Positions 21,840-33,167 of a stretch of DNA of 64,000 bases are shown one piece after another (within the stretch, counting starts at the first letter, position 1; every line of letters begins with the position of its first letter). The notes below the pieces were generated by a model. The model made no database searches. It worked only from the letters and a program-made list of their open reading frames with translations, and was not told the origin of the DNA. Source of the DNA: Bimuria novae-zelandiae CBS 107.79. Lineage: Eukaryota > Ascomycota > Dothideomycetes > Pleosporales > Didymosphaeriaceae. A program made the position numbers and the translations under genes. Location: assembly GCA_010015655.1 (NCBI GenBank), contig ML976751.1:54836-118835 (forward strand), written 5' to 3'.

Positions 21840-24543
21840 ATGGAAAGCAGAGCCAAAGGAGCGTGGTCAAGGTGTTCGCGGTTGATGGAGGTGCGTTGGT
21901 TTCGTCCAGTCAGGTTGCAAGGCGGCCGCATCGGTCATCGTCACCTTGCGAAGTCCCAAACGCCATACGGCGCATTATAGCTACCTGCTGCCCTCAGTCT
22001 CGTGGCTCAGGATAATCACTACAGAAGCCGTTTGTACCGCAATTCTTGTACATGCCGGCACTCCCAGGACTTTCGCGCGATCCGTCAACCTCGAGGGCGC
22101 CCCGCCCGAACCCCCCATGAAGCCCATGCAAGATGCCACGCCGAAGCCTCCCAAATATCCCGCCGACCTGGAGACGTCGCTGATACTGCCCAAGCAGCGA
22201 GGGTCGCCCGCCTCGTCGCTTGCATCCCTGCCGTACCGCACATCGAATCCGTCGCTGCATAAGCTGTTCGAATCGACCGCCTCAATATCGACGTCGCGCC
22301 CCAGCTCTGGCAGTGCAACACCGACCGCCTCCGTAATCCATGGCTCTGTCTTCTCTCCCGGATCAAGACAAAATGGCACAGGGACACCGAGAGCCCTGCC
22401 TCCGGGCGTGTCGGACGAGCACCGGACGCTTATACAACAGGCGTTCGCGCCGCACGTATTAGTCGTCGCCGACAATGAGACGGAGGAACTAATACGCGGT
22501 AAGGGACTGGAGGGAGGATTGCTACAACTTTTGCGGCCATTCGGAGAATCGGTTCCTGGCAAGGTCACCATACGAGACAGCGTCGGCGCGAGCAAGATCT
22601 ATGAGGACTTCGGTGTGCGCTTCGTGGGCATGAATGAAACAAACCCACCGCGGAAGACAGGCGGCGACATTGCGCAGATCGAAGAGCTGGTCGATCGTCA
22701 TCTGCAGTACTCCGAGTTCAATGCCCAGGGCAGCCTGGTGCCAGACTACCTAAACCAAGGCGAGCCCGTTGCTCAAGAAAGCGGCAAATCTCCATTTTAC
22801 ACTCTATACATGCGGCGGCTACTCTCAGGCCAGCCAATGGTTCCCCACGAAACCTTTGCGCATCCCGTTGTAGGCGTCATTGCCACGAGCTCAAGAAGTG
22901 CAGATCCTGTAGAACAGCTTAGGGAGCTGTACAACAGACAACACCAAGGCGACCTTCGCTCCCCAGAGTGGGTCGACGGTCAGTTCTTGCGGTACTATGT
23001 GTTTATTCACGAAGAGGAGACCGGCGACATAGCCAAATCCACTACTACCTTTGACTCGATGAAGCGACATTTCGGACTTAACTGCCATTTATTACGGTTG
23101 AAGGGCCAGCAATGTATATCATCAGATGACGAGGCTGTGCGGTTACCGACGTGCGAATGGATGTCTGCGTCAGAAGAGCTAGCAGAGATCCAAAAGCGAG
23201 GTACGTCTCCTCAACTTCTCAGTGGCACTGGCTTTTGCATTGGAACAGCCCAGATAACACGGGGAGTTTCTCGTCTGGTGTCCGACATCATGCCTCGCCC
23301 ATTATTCTCTCCCGCCATATCACTCATACTAACATCATCCACAGAAACCGCAGACGACATCACAGACCCGACCCCTTACATACCCGAGTCCGATGTAACA
23401 GCCATAAAAACCTTCGTCCGCGAGCTCGTCGCCCAGTCCATGGTCCCTCACATGGAGCGCAACATACAACAATGGAATGAGCAAGTACTCGCCCGTCGCC
23501 GCGGTCTCTCCGGCCGCTTCATGTCCCTCTCCAAGCGCTGGACCGCCTTCGGCTCTTCCCGCACTAGTTCCGCCTCCGCCATTTCCTCTTCAAACTCAAA
23601 TTACGACCCCCGTGGCTTCTACCGCCCCGATGCCCCCGAGGCGCTTATGCGGCGCCTCGCAGACTACTGCTTCATGCTGCGCGACACCAAGCTCGCCCTC
23701 AGTACCTACGAGATCCTCACCACCGATTTCAACAACGACAAAGCCTGGCAGCACTACGCCGGCGCCGCCGAAATGGCGGCGTTCTCCGCGCTGCTGTCCC
23801 CCGCGCTGCTGTCCCCCGCGCTGCTCACGCCGAAGGTTAGGACGGAGAAGATAGACGAGTGGATCAAGGCGGCAACGTACAGCTACACGGACCGCCAGCG
23901 CTCAGCAACCCCCTTCTACGCGCTCCGCACGCTTGTCCTCGCCCTCGAGCTGCTCCGCCTGCGCGGCACCGCGGCCACCGACGACGCCGCGCGCTGGGCC
24001 TCGCGCATTCTTGAAATGCACCTTGTCGGTCCCGTCGGCGTCGCGCTCTTCACAGAGCGCATATCCGCGTGCTTTGCGCTGCGGCCCGGGCTCGGCGCCT
24101 TCCATCTGGGCAGTCGCAGGCGCAAAGCGGCGTTCTGGGCCGTCCTCGCGGCGCAAGCCTGGTGGGAGCAGAGTAAAGCCCTGCAGGCGGAGAAGTGTCT
24201 CGATACCGCACTCCACCTATACAGTACCCGCGCTCACGGCAGCGAAGGTAGCGAGGACGCGCCGCCGCGCTTGCCCCTCGACGAGATGCAGACGTTCGTC
24301 TACGAGCTGCGCACGCAGATCCTGGGTTTACGCCTCACGAACGCCGGGTTGGGCGACGGCCGGGACGACCCCGAGGGAGACGACGAGCACGGGGACGAGG
24401 CGACAGAGACGCTAGACGCGAGTCCGCGCGCGCACAGGAAGAGTCTGGTTGGCGCTGTGGCGCCGAATATCGATGTCGGGCCGCTGTCTCCGGCGCTAGA
24501 GCGGACGCTTGAGAAGGATGATTTGTTTGAGGGCGCGGTGTAA
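21840..24543 (+). CDS. TRS85: TRAPP III subunit Trs85 (TRAPPC8)
   Basis: Proposed exons 21840-21871, 21981-23200 and 23345-24543 give 816 aa. The start is uncertain: the large frame has no in-frame ATG before 22117, so I propose a short first exon (MESRAKGAWS) joined to SYLLPSVSW by a 109-bp intron. Family features: QQAFAPHVLVVADNETEELI, LLQLLRPFGESVPGKVTIRD, YEDFGVRFVG, then HPVVGVIATSS, a region with FVRELVAQSMVPHMERNIQQWNEQV, and ALMRRLADYCFMLRDTKLALSTYE before a helical C-terminal half. Trs85 directs the TRAPP complex as a Rab (Ypt1) exchange factor for autophagy and transport at Golgi/pre-autophagosomal membranes. The 144-bp intron is frame-neutral and stop-free. A small triplication (LLSPA) lies near 23790-23825. 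The gene is head-to-head with CCA1, about 100 bp apart. Confidence 0.85.
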
Positions 24544-25336
24544 TGGTCGCTGTGGGCTTTCGTTCTGGTATGGCATTGCGGTGGCGTTTGGCATGGGCGG
24601 TCGATCGGCCGGGAAGACGGATTTTTGATATACACGCGGAGAGGGGGGGTGGGGAGTGCAGGCGTTGGTTGTGGATGGCCTAGCTAGCTGTACGAATGCA
24701 CGCGTATATGTATACCCCGACATATTATCAAGCGTGCGGCGTTGAACAAATACCTCTGGCGAAGTCTTGCTCGATGCCACTGCACGTGTAGGCTTGCTTG
24801 GGTATCCTGAGACAAGGACATGAACACTACCACAAGGCCGAGTGGTAATATTCTACGCGAAGCATGGTCAAGCACATCGAAGTCACACTTACATATCACG
24901 CACATCGCAGGCAGCAGTCAGAACATCACAACTAGAACTGAATATGCGGGCAGAGCAGTAGATTAACTATCCATCTCTCCGTCAATATACGTATGCACAT
25001 CATTGATCAAGCAAACAAGCAAACAAGCTACTAACGCCGAGCCAAGGGCTAGGAACGCAGAGCCCAAGCACTTTGGTGCCCTGCTCGTCCTGCCCAGGTA
25101 TGCATGCATGCAAAGTATAATTCCGTCCGTCGTCATCAGATGCCATGCCAATGCCAATGCCAATGCCGCGTGCCATATGCTCGTATACTATGCAACCAGA
25201 AGGAAGAACCCTTTCGAATGCGTGAGGGGAATCCGAAAACAAAATGCGCCTAGGCTATGCAAGGTATGGTGATAGGGTATCGTCGTGAATATCCATATGT
25301 GCGTGTTTGTATCACGCGGGAAGGGGTGTCGTTATT
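24544..25336. other. Intergenic between TRS85 and OTU gene
   Basis: No supported gene. Holds convergent 3' regions and small simple repeats: CAAACAAG near 25013-25028 and a TGCCAA-type hexamer run near 25141-25168. Confidence 0.6.
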
Positions 25337-26734
25337 TCAAGTAGCCGTTGCGGTCGTCATGGTTGGGGTGGAGTGTATTGAGGGAGCGGGCTCAGCGGCT
25401 GCCACCAGGTGGGAGGTCGAAGGTGCAGGTGCTGACGAAGGCGAGGGTGAGGATGCGGAATCGGCGGCTGCCACAGAAAGGGTAACTGATGATGCGGGTG
25501 CCGGCGAAGATGAGAGTATGGTCCCAGCAGCTGTAACTTGTGGAGTAGTTGATGCTGCATATGCCGGTGAAGGTGAGGGTGCAGGCTCAACAGCTACGAC
25601 TGGGTAAGAAGTCGATAGTGCGGCTGCCGGTGAAAGTGAGAGTGCAGGCTCAGCAGCTGCCACCAGAAGAAGAGGAGTCGAGGGCGCCAGTGCCGGCGAG
25701 GAAATAGGTGAGGGAGAAGGTGGAAGAGGAGTCGGCGGAGTGACAATCGGCGGTGGAATGGCCGTAACAGGCACAGCGGGCTCAGCAGAGTCGGTGGTAC
25801 GTAGGCAGCGAAGCTTGATGGTGAGCTTCTGCGGCTTCGCACCTTGCTCGGAGTCAGGGAGGTCGAGACGGGCCTGCGACAATGTCGGGCCGTTGGACTC
25901 ATCAGACGAGCTCTCGGTGCACTCGGGTGTGGAGTCGGAGTCGAACAGCGGCAGGGGCGACCGTCGCTTCCGAGCACGCGGCATCTCCTCATCGTCATCG
26001 CCGGAGATGCTAGGGCTGGGTCGCTTCCTCATAGAGGTACGCTGCGGGATCACCGCGACCTTGGGCACGCCGGTATGAGGGCCGGCGTTGTTGCGGACTG
26101 ATGAGTAGTGCTCCCAGCTCTGCAGACAGTCAGCGTGGAACAAGGTGAGAGCGGGAGCGACAGAAGCTTACGTGGTAGGCAATGTGAAGCGTCTGTCTAT
26201 CGTCGACGGCACCTGGCTCGTCGTACTGATAGTCGAAGCTCGGAGAGATGAGGATGGTGTAGTCGGCCTGCCAGAGACGAACATGCACATGAAAGGCTGA
26301 CGCAAAAGCGGACACCTCCATGTTGTCGGCCCACTCGCCGGGCTGGCCCATCTTCTCCACGTGCTGCTCAAACTGGCGCTGCAGCTCCTCTTCGGTATAT
26401 GCCGTGGTTTCGAGTCTCATCGACATCGAAGCCTTAGTCCTGCGTTTGGGGTTGCGGCGGACGTTGTTCACGGCCATGTACTGGCGGTAGAAGCCCGAGT
26501 GTTCCTTCATGTGCTCGATGGTCTCAATGCGTAGCACCTCGTGGAATTCCTGGGTGCCATAGAGCTGGTCGGAAAGGGCATTGAACAGGCAGTTGCCTTG
26601 CACAGTCAGCTTCGAGCCGCATCAAAAATGGCAATTTTGCACTCACCGTCGCCTTTGATCTCGCCCGCGTACAAGGCATTGGCTTCGAGGATGGGGAACT
26701 CAGGCGTGTTCGCTCGCGATCGGCGGGGCGCCAT
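25337..26734 (-). CDS. OTU-family cysteine protease with repeat tail, 431 aa
   Basis: Exons 26734-26647, 26596-26172 and 26119-25337; introns of 50 and 51 bp. The N-terminal half is an OTU domain: GDGNCLF holds the catalytic Asp29 and Cys32, and IAYHSWEHYSSVR holds the catalytic His171. The Ala preceding it and WEHYSSVR are typical of the OTUD3/Otu2 branch. Such proteins remove ubiquitin chains. The start MAPRRSRANT was chosen because it is the last Met before the domain; an upstream in-frame Met at 26791 would add 19 residues. After residue 172 the protein is disordered and acidic/basic, with a bipartite-like basic patch (MPRARKRRSPL). It then ends in about 100 residues of imperfect tandem repeats of roughly 23 aa rich in Ala, Ser and Pro. 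Confidence 0.88.
25380..25720. repeat. Coding minisatellite in the OTU gene tail
   Basis: About four to five imperfect units near 70 bp, each containing words such as GCGGCTGCC and GGCTCAGC(A/G)GC, encoding variants of VAAAEPA-x-S-x-SPA. The repeats keep the reading frame. Confidence 0.7.
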
Positions 26735-28308
26735 AGTGACAGCTGGTTCAGTCGAGAGAGTTGCGAGACTTGGGTGTGTGTCGGTGTACAAAGGGGAAAG
26801 AACAAATGGCGAGTTTGTAGGTCATGGGTGAGCGAGGGCGGAGGTTATTTAAAAAAAAAAAAAAAAAAAAGAGAGATGGCGGGACCAGCCTCTTTAGAGA
26901 AGGTGAATGGTGAACCTCGCGACGACTGAGGCACAATACTTTCGCTCAATAATCGTACTTTTGGGTGACGCGAGCTGGAGCTCTCAACCCAGGCAGGTCC
27001 CGAAAGCAGTTTAGCGCGGGCCAAGCCCAGGAGAAGTCTTAGTCTAACACCGGAGGCGGGAGATTGTGACTCTGTCTCTGAGTTACCCCACGATGTACAA
27101 TACGAGAGGCCGAAGCTACAAAGAAACAAGACCTCGCTGTGGGAGCAGGAGCTACAGGAGCTCTGGGGTTGCAGGGGTAGTGTGTGCAATCAGGAAAAAA
27201 TTTGTGCCGGGCGAGCGTAGGTACCTCGGAGCGCGACGTCAACAGACCACTGACGGCACGTTGCCGCGAAAACGCCGGATGGGGACTGTGCGCGAAGCGA
27301 GAAGGTCCGACACTTTTCCTGCAGTGTGCCACCGGCTTGTATGCTGGTGCGAGAGTTGTAGGATAAGTACGGGCGGGCGCCTGGCAGCTGAGGTAGGACA
27401 GACTTACGAGTAAATAAACACGCGTTGTCTCGTGCCTGGTCAGGAGCAGAACCCGGATGGCGCCCAATCAGAGACAATGAGTTCTGATGACCGACCCCGC
27501 CAACACCAACAGTTCCGCAGAACCAACGTTCGCGTTCGTCTACCCAGGGTTATTCAAACCTGTGACGAAGATATTACAAACATTGAATTTCTTCTGCGTC
27601 AGTGTCTTGTAAATGTCCTCTCTGGCAGTGCGAAACATTCACAGTCGGCGCAATGCCTAGCGCTCTTGTGCTTAGAACCATTACAAGGCGGTGCTTCACG
27701 TAGGTACGATCGTTGCCTGGAGTATCCCAACGTGACTGTTTCTCAACCAAATGTTGGAGTCATCAGGCGCCTGTGAGTCTGTTACCGAAGACAGGGACTC
27801 TCCTCGGAACTTTCACATGGTACTTCTTGAAAAAATGAAAAAAAAAAAAAAAAAAACGCCAGCGGGATTATACATATTTGGAGCATCCTTTTAGTTGGCT
27901 AACATTGTACTCTCGACGAGTAGTATATGGCCGACCACTGGCTGTCACGAACAGGACTTACGAGAACCACCCTTGGAGCACATGCAAATTCGAACTGCTA
28001 GAAACGTGCACGAACAAGCACAAGTCTATTCACAGAGTCTGTACCCTGACAAGATTAAATAACATGGCCAACAGTATTGCTTGCGCCCTGCATGCACCAC
28101 CATCCTACAACCTAAACCTTACGCAGAACATTCTTCACGGCGTCTCAACCTCATATCTTTTGCACTGCTTCCCAAACCCCACCCACCATATACTCTTCTA
28201 TTCCATGACCCAATAGCGGCACTGTTGAGCAGCAGCCTCGTGACAAACAGTCTTCTCCACGGCGAGACCTACCACACACGCGTCTTCACCACACATCTCA
28301 ATCGCTAC
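26735..28308. other. Intergenic, no supported gene
   Basis: Contains two long A runs, 20 A at 26851-26870 and 19 A at 27838-27856. A 114-codon frame at 27432-27776 (+) has no family character. Nothing else supported. Confidence 0.55.
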
Positions 28309-29004
28309 CTACAATTTCCCCTTCGCCAAATTCGTCAACATCTCCCTCCCCGTAATAACCACCGTCCTCCACAACGTCCAAAAATCTAGGGTACTCGAGA
28401 ACGCTACTATCGTCAGCACACCATCCACCCCCCTTCACACCACACCACACTTACTATCCGCAAACCCAAAGAACAGCATCGGCGGAATCCAGCCCCGCGC
28501 ATACTCCAGCGCCCAACACGTATCTCTCATAGCATACTGCTTCACCTCGCCCCTCTTCATCAAATGCACACTCCCCTGTGGATACCTGTCCGGCTCAAAC
28601 GCGCCCGCCTTCCACGCCAGCTCCTCTCCCCTTAGGATGTTAAAGTAGTCATCCGCGGTGTGCCGTCCCGTGTGCCCCTCGGTGCCGATGGCAGACCCGA
28701 AGATGATGAGGTACTCGGTGATGGAGGCGTGGATGAGGAACATGGCGCCCATGGCGCCGCCGGCGTTGTTGAAGACCCATTCTTCGTGCAGGTTCACGTG
28801 GTTGGGGTGGGTTTTGGCGAGGGCGGATACGATATAGTCGGCTACGGCGCGGGTGTCGTTGCCGTGGGCGGCAATGGCGGATTGGGAAAGCGCGTGGAGC
28901 TCGGACGGGTCGAAGATGTAGAATTTTGAGAGGTGCGAGTCGAGCATGTACATGAGGGATGCAAGGGCGGCGATTACGGCGCCGAGGAAGGTGAGGATGC
29001 GCAT
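28309..29004 (-). CDS. ERG2: C-8 sterol isomerase
   Basis: Exons 29004-28455 and 28385-28309 with a 69-bp intron; 208 aa, close to the usual fungal length. The N-terminus MRILTFLGAVIAALASLMYML is the single ER membrane anchor. The body carries family motifs: KFYIFDPSELH, NNAGGAMGAMFLIHASITEYLIIFG, GTEGHTGRHTADDYFNIL, and the aromatic-rich RGWIPPMLFFGFAD. The second exon supplies NFWTLWRTVVITGREML, the conserved end. The enzyme moves the C8=C9 double bond to C7=C8 of the sterol ring in ergosterol synthesis at the ER and is the target of morpholine fungicides. Without splicing, the frame would end after FADSKCGVV and lose the conserved tail. Confidence 0.96.
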
Positions 29005-30174
29005 GGTTGGTATTGTGGATTGTTGCGTTGAACGGAAAGCAGGAAGGAAGTGCGAAAGAGTGACTGAAAGAACAAAAGGGTTTCAAAAAAGGGCAGTGAT
29101 AGTGATATAAGAGATAGAGTTCATTTCTTTTGGAAAATGTAGCTCTCCAAGAAGGGCAATGTGTTTAGCGAATGCGGCGTTGTGATTGGCTGGAACTACG
29201 CGTTTCCGACGCTGACAAGATCAGCTCACGGAGTGCTTGGAAAGCGTGACTTCGTTCCTAGACCCATTCGGAAACTAAGCCATATTCTATACCCTCGTTG
29301 ACGTTCATTCTGATAACCTCGTGAAGCGACCACTGTGATAGAAGATGTCAAAGTTATTTGATTGTGCGCAGTAAGCCAATGGCAAATATTGTCGCTGCAG
29401 GTGACACTTTCCACCTCTTCAATCAGAGTCAATTTGAAGTCACTTCCCATTCTACGGAAATGGGAGAACGTCGACTTGAAAGGCCCTGTTGGAATGGGGA
29501 TAGACGTTCGCTTTGACTATCCTTTAAGCCTCATCCTTATCCGAATGCGGTATAGCGTCGAGCGGGTGCCTCAGCCCCTACCCGTATGATCGACGTCTCT
29601 GACAGTCTCAACTGTATCGCACCCCTACCCGAGACACTCAGAAGCGCCGCCACAGCCGAGTGGAGCCTCCTTCCGTCTCCTCTCTTCAAATAAGTATACA
29701 ACTCTCTGATGCGTTGTTGTAACGCCACGGCGTTGAGGACGTCCAAGAGGCAGTAGACCGGAAGGGAAGCGCGACATCTCAGTTGAAAGCCGGGATCCAC
29801 ATGCATTCAAGCTATCTCTCGTAGAGTTGCATGTTACTTTTATGGGATTGCAAGCGAGTCTGAGTGTCGGCCAAGGCCGCAAGGCTTCACTGTGACACTC
29901 CTCAGGCCTATTAGCGTGCATTGGAAACGCTCCCTTCGGCTGCATCTTGAAATGATTCGATTCTCCGTTCAGAAGGCGCCTGCTCTTAAGCATATAAGAC
30001 GTTCCACCTTTCGCTGTAGGTAAACGCCTAAGGCATTCGATCGTTTCCATCTCTTTTTGTCATTATCCGCTCACTTGGTAGCATTATTACCTTCTCGTAT
30101 ATACCCTTTTTGTGCTGGTCGCCTTACGTACTGTTTATATTTATTTTTACGAGTTCGATATCGACATAATCAGA
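29005..30174. other. Intergenic, no supported gene
   Basis: Short frames only. Presumably the ERG2 promoter and the promoter of the secreted-protein gene; no clear regulatory site recognised. Confidence 0.55.
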
Positions 30175-30810
30175 ATGTACGCCACGAAGAGCCTTGCCGC
30201 TATTGCTGCTGCCCTGGCGATTGGTGCCTCTGCCGGTACGTTGGTAGTCGATAATCTACAGTTCTGCGCACGTTAGCTGATTCTTTGCATAGCTCCAACT
30301 GCCTTGAGCCGTCGCCAGAATGGCTGCTTCATTGTGGGAACTGCCACGCTGCCCCAGGAAACTGCGGATATTGCCGACGCGCTTGCCAGCACCGTAACCT
30401 GCGGTACCGCCACGACCATTGGGAATGTTCCCGATGTTACCGCCAACGGCGTCTCGTTCTCTGACATCGACTTCTCTAAGTCCTCTTCTACGCCTCTGCA
30501 ATTTGCCCTCGACACCTTTGCCACAGCCGATCCGCTGGCTGACAGTGATCTCGCTACTTTCCAGACGAATTTGGACCTGTACCAGGCGACTGAAGCTGGC
30601 ATCCGCAGTGAAGGAGGAGATTTGGCCATCAAGGAGCCCAAGTTCTTCTTGGCTTTCCAGGTCGCGAGGATTAAGACTGCGCAAGGTATCACTATCGAAG
30701 ATGCGGGGCAAACGGTTGACCACCTACTCGGCAAGGTGCAGAAAAACGCTGGAAAAGCGGACCAGGCGCTGTTAACGCAAGTGAACGCCCTGGCGACGCA
30801 GCTGTCATAG
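30175..30810 (+). CDS. Small secreted protein, 192 aa, unknown
   Basis: Exons 30175-30235 and 30293-30810; the 57-bp intron sits just inside the signal-peptide end. MYATKSLAAIAAALAIGASA is a signal peptide, followed by a dibasic site SRR (possible Kex2-type processing) and QNGCFIVGTATLPQ. Two cysteines (GCFIVG and TVTCGT) lie early in the mature protein and may pair. The rest is acidic and helical: ADIADALAS, QFALDTFATADPLADSDLATF, FFLAFQVARIK, TVDHLLGKVQ. The gene ends in TQVNALATQLS. There is no membrane anchor, so it is probably secreted or in the wall. I recall similar unnamed fungal secreted proteins; function unknown. Confidence 0.8.
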
Positions 30811-32071
30811 GCCCGGAAACTGTGAGGTTGGAAGTTTTTCCCGTACGGTCCTAATGGGTTCGCGATATGTCGTGTACGGAAGGTTCCGGAGACTAGAGAC
30901 GGTACAATGTTGAAACCTCATGTTTAGAGGAGGTAAACTCTGTGATTAGGGAGCCATCGGATACCAGCCAAACGATAAAAAGATAGTGAAGAAAGAGAAT
31001 GCTCGTCACTGTCTTTTGGATATTGAAATGCAGATTGCATTTGCTCGATCCTAGGAAATGTTGTGAAACAAAATCTCTTCGGGGGTCGCGGGAATTATCA
31101 CTTCCATCAAACGACCTTGTTCCGCGTTCCGCTAGGCATACCCCGGGCAAAACATCACCCGCTGTTTCCAGCAGGTGGAGTAGCTTACGCGCCACAACGG
31201 CGTTGGCGACGTTGCGAAATTCGAGATATTTGCAGGCAGATTTTTGATGTGTTAGAGGTGGTCCCAAATCAAGGCATCCCGCCCTGCACGAGAGGTTTGA
31301 GGTGGGGTCCAGACTGCTCGTATTCCTGCAGTGCACATGGCGCAAGCTCTTGGTATTCTGCGTGCCTGACCAGGCTGACGTGCGCTCGTCAGTAGGTCTA
31401 CCGAACGGTAACAGTTGCCTTGCTGGGTGGCGGCGGTGCAGTCTTATTTTAAGACACGTTCCTGATCAGACGCTTGCGTCAGCCAAGCAGACATGCAAAC
31501 CGGAGACTTGAGACAATCCCGTCATGCGGGTTGCGGGCCCTGATGGGACTCGAGGCGTCACTGCGAGAGATGTATTTGTATACGTCGCGCGTTAAGCGGG
31601 CGTGGTCGTGAAGATCACCTCGACAGGGAAAACGGGTGGTGTTTCGCCTGTCCGCTCGCTGCAAGGCGGACTTCGCGCAATTCTCCGATCAGGTTGTTAG
31701 AGCCTACGGGATGTCGGTGAACAGCGGCAATGGCGTAGGTTCTGTCGGCTGGGTGGGAGTGTGTTTGGAAACAAAATGGGTCCTACCTGCCGCTTCGGGC
31801 AGCGCATCCTCGAAAGAAGGCACGTTCGCGTTCAAGGCAGGCGCGATGTGTAGAGCGACCTCCACATGCGACGCACACCATGATCTGTAGAGTGAATCCA
31901 GATATACATTTTCAGCTGCAGCATACAAGAACCACGCGCCACTAGCTTAGCAGCAGCAGATCGCTGCCCAAGTCTCGCGGTTTTGAACTGCGTGCGGCGC
32001 ACGGCCGCACAGCCCATGGCAACCCCAACCTCGTTTGGGTCTTAAGCTTGCGGCACCCCTTGCGCGTTGTA
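30811..32071. other. Intergenic, no supported gene
   Basis: Frames on both strands are short and without family character. Confidence 0.55.
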
Positions 32072-33167
32072 ATGAGCCTTCGTCTCCTCTCCGCCGCGCC
32101 TTTTCCACCACCCTCCGCTGAAACATATCATCGCCCCAGCGACGCCGCGCACGCTGCCGATTCGCGCGGCTCTCTCAACACGGCGCGGGGACAGCAGCGA
32201 CGGTACGACGAACGTGTCGCCCGTCGAGCTAGTGGAGCCCAAATATCCATAGGGGATGAACGTCCTTCTATGGCCGGTACTCCCGCTGCGATCGCGAGAC
32301 GAAGAACCCTAACTTCCTCCGACGACCGCCTTCCGCTTTCTCTGGTGCCCACCTACACCGACTCGATCCTCTACAGCCCGACGGGGCCCCAATTGCACAC
32401 AGTGCCGGAGGACATCGCCCGCTGCAAGACGCCATCGAAGCCGCCGCCCAGAGGTGCCGCGCGCATGCCAATGCCTTTCGAGCTCTCCAGCTGGCATGCG
32501 CACTGGCTCAGTCGACTGCGCTCGGCCCTCCGCCTGCTGGTCATTGTCCTCAGCGGCGCCGTCATCGTCTTCCTCGTGCACACCCTCGAGATTTTCCGTG
32601 GCAACCGCTACATCGACCTGCGCAAGAACGAGCTGCCGATGACCTGGCCTGCCCGAACCAACCTTGCACCCACTCTCATTTTCCTTGCCGTCGCCGTCGG
32701 CAGCTTCCTGGCCTCCGTCACCGTAGTCGCTTTGTCCTTCAAAAGAAACTTCCGCAGACCAACCCGGTCTGTCGGCATATACCGCGTCGTGGGCGGATGC
32801 TTCAGCGTACTGCTCTGGGCCGTCGCGATAGCAGAATTTTCACTGCTAGACAGAGCGAGCAAAGCCAGTCTCGGCAGGTATTCCTGTGGTAACAGTCACG
32901 TCTTGAGCAATGGCCGTTACCAATACCGCGCTGTCTGCGAAGAGCAGGTAATTCGAGCTTGACGACACTTCCAAGTACCCGACTAACGTCACCCAGGGAG
33001 TCGCATTCTACCTCGCCATCGGCGCCGCGGCCGCAGAATTCGCGTGCCTCCTCACCCTCACCGTCTATACTCCCAACACCGCGGATCAGTACATCCCGGG
33101 ACCGAAAGACGATCACGAAAAGAAGCGATCGATGAGCATCAGCGGCAGCACGAAGCGCTACCCATGA
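32072..33167 (+). CDS. Four-TM membrane protein, 348 aa, unknown
   Basis: Exons 32072-32947 and 32997-33167 with a 49-bp intron (GTAATT...CCCAG). The first ATG of the frame (MSLRLLSAAPF) is taken as start. Residues 1-145 are polar and disordered with many Arg, Ser and Pro. Four membrane helices follow: LRLLVIVLSGAVIVFLV, LIFLAVAVGSFLASVTVVAL, VVGGCFSVLLWAVAIAEF and, from exon 2, VAFYLAIGAAAAEFACLLTL. The loop between helices 3 and 4 holds two cysteines (YSCGN and AVCEEQ). The tail is charged. The layout resembles MARVEL/tetraspan proteins, but I see no diagnostic motif. Without splicing, helix 4 would be lost, which supports the intron. Confidence 0.75.

Noticed and set aside
27432..27776. 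114-codon plus-strand frame
   Set aside because: No recognisable motif; next to long A runs; treated as intergenic.
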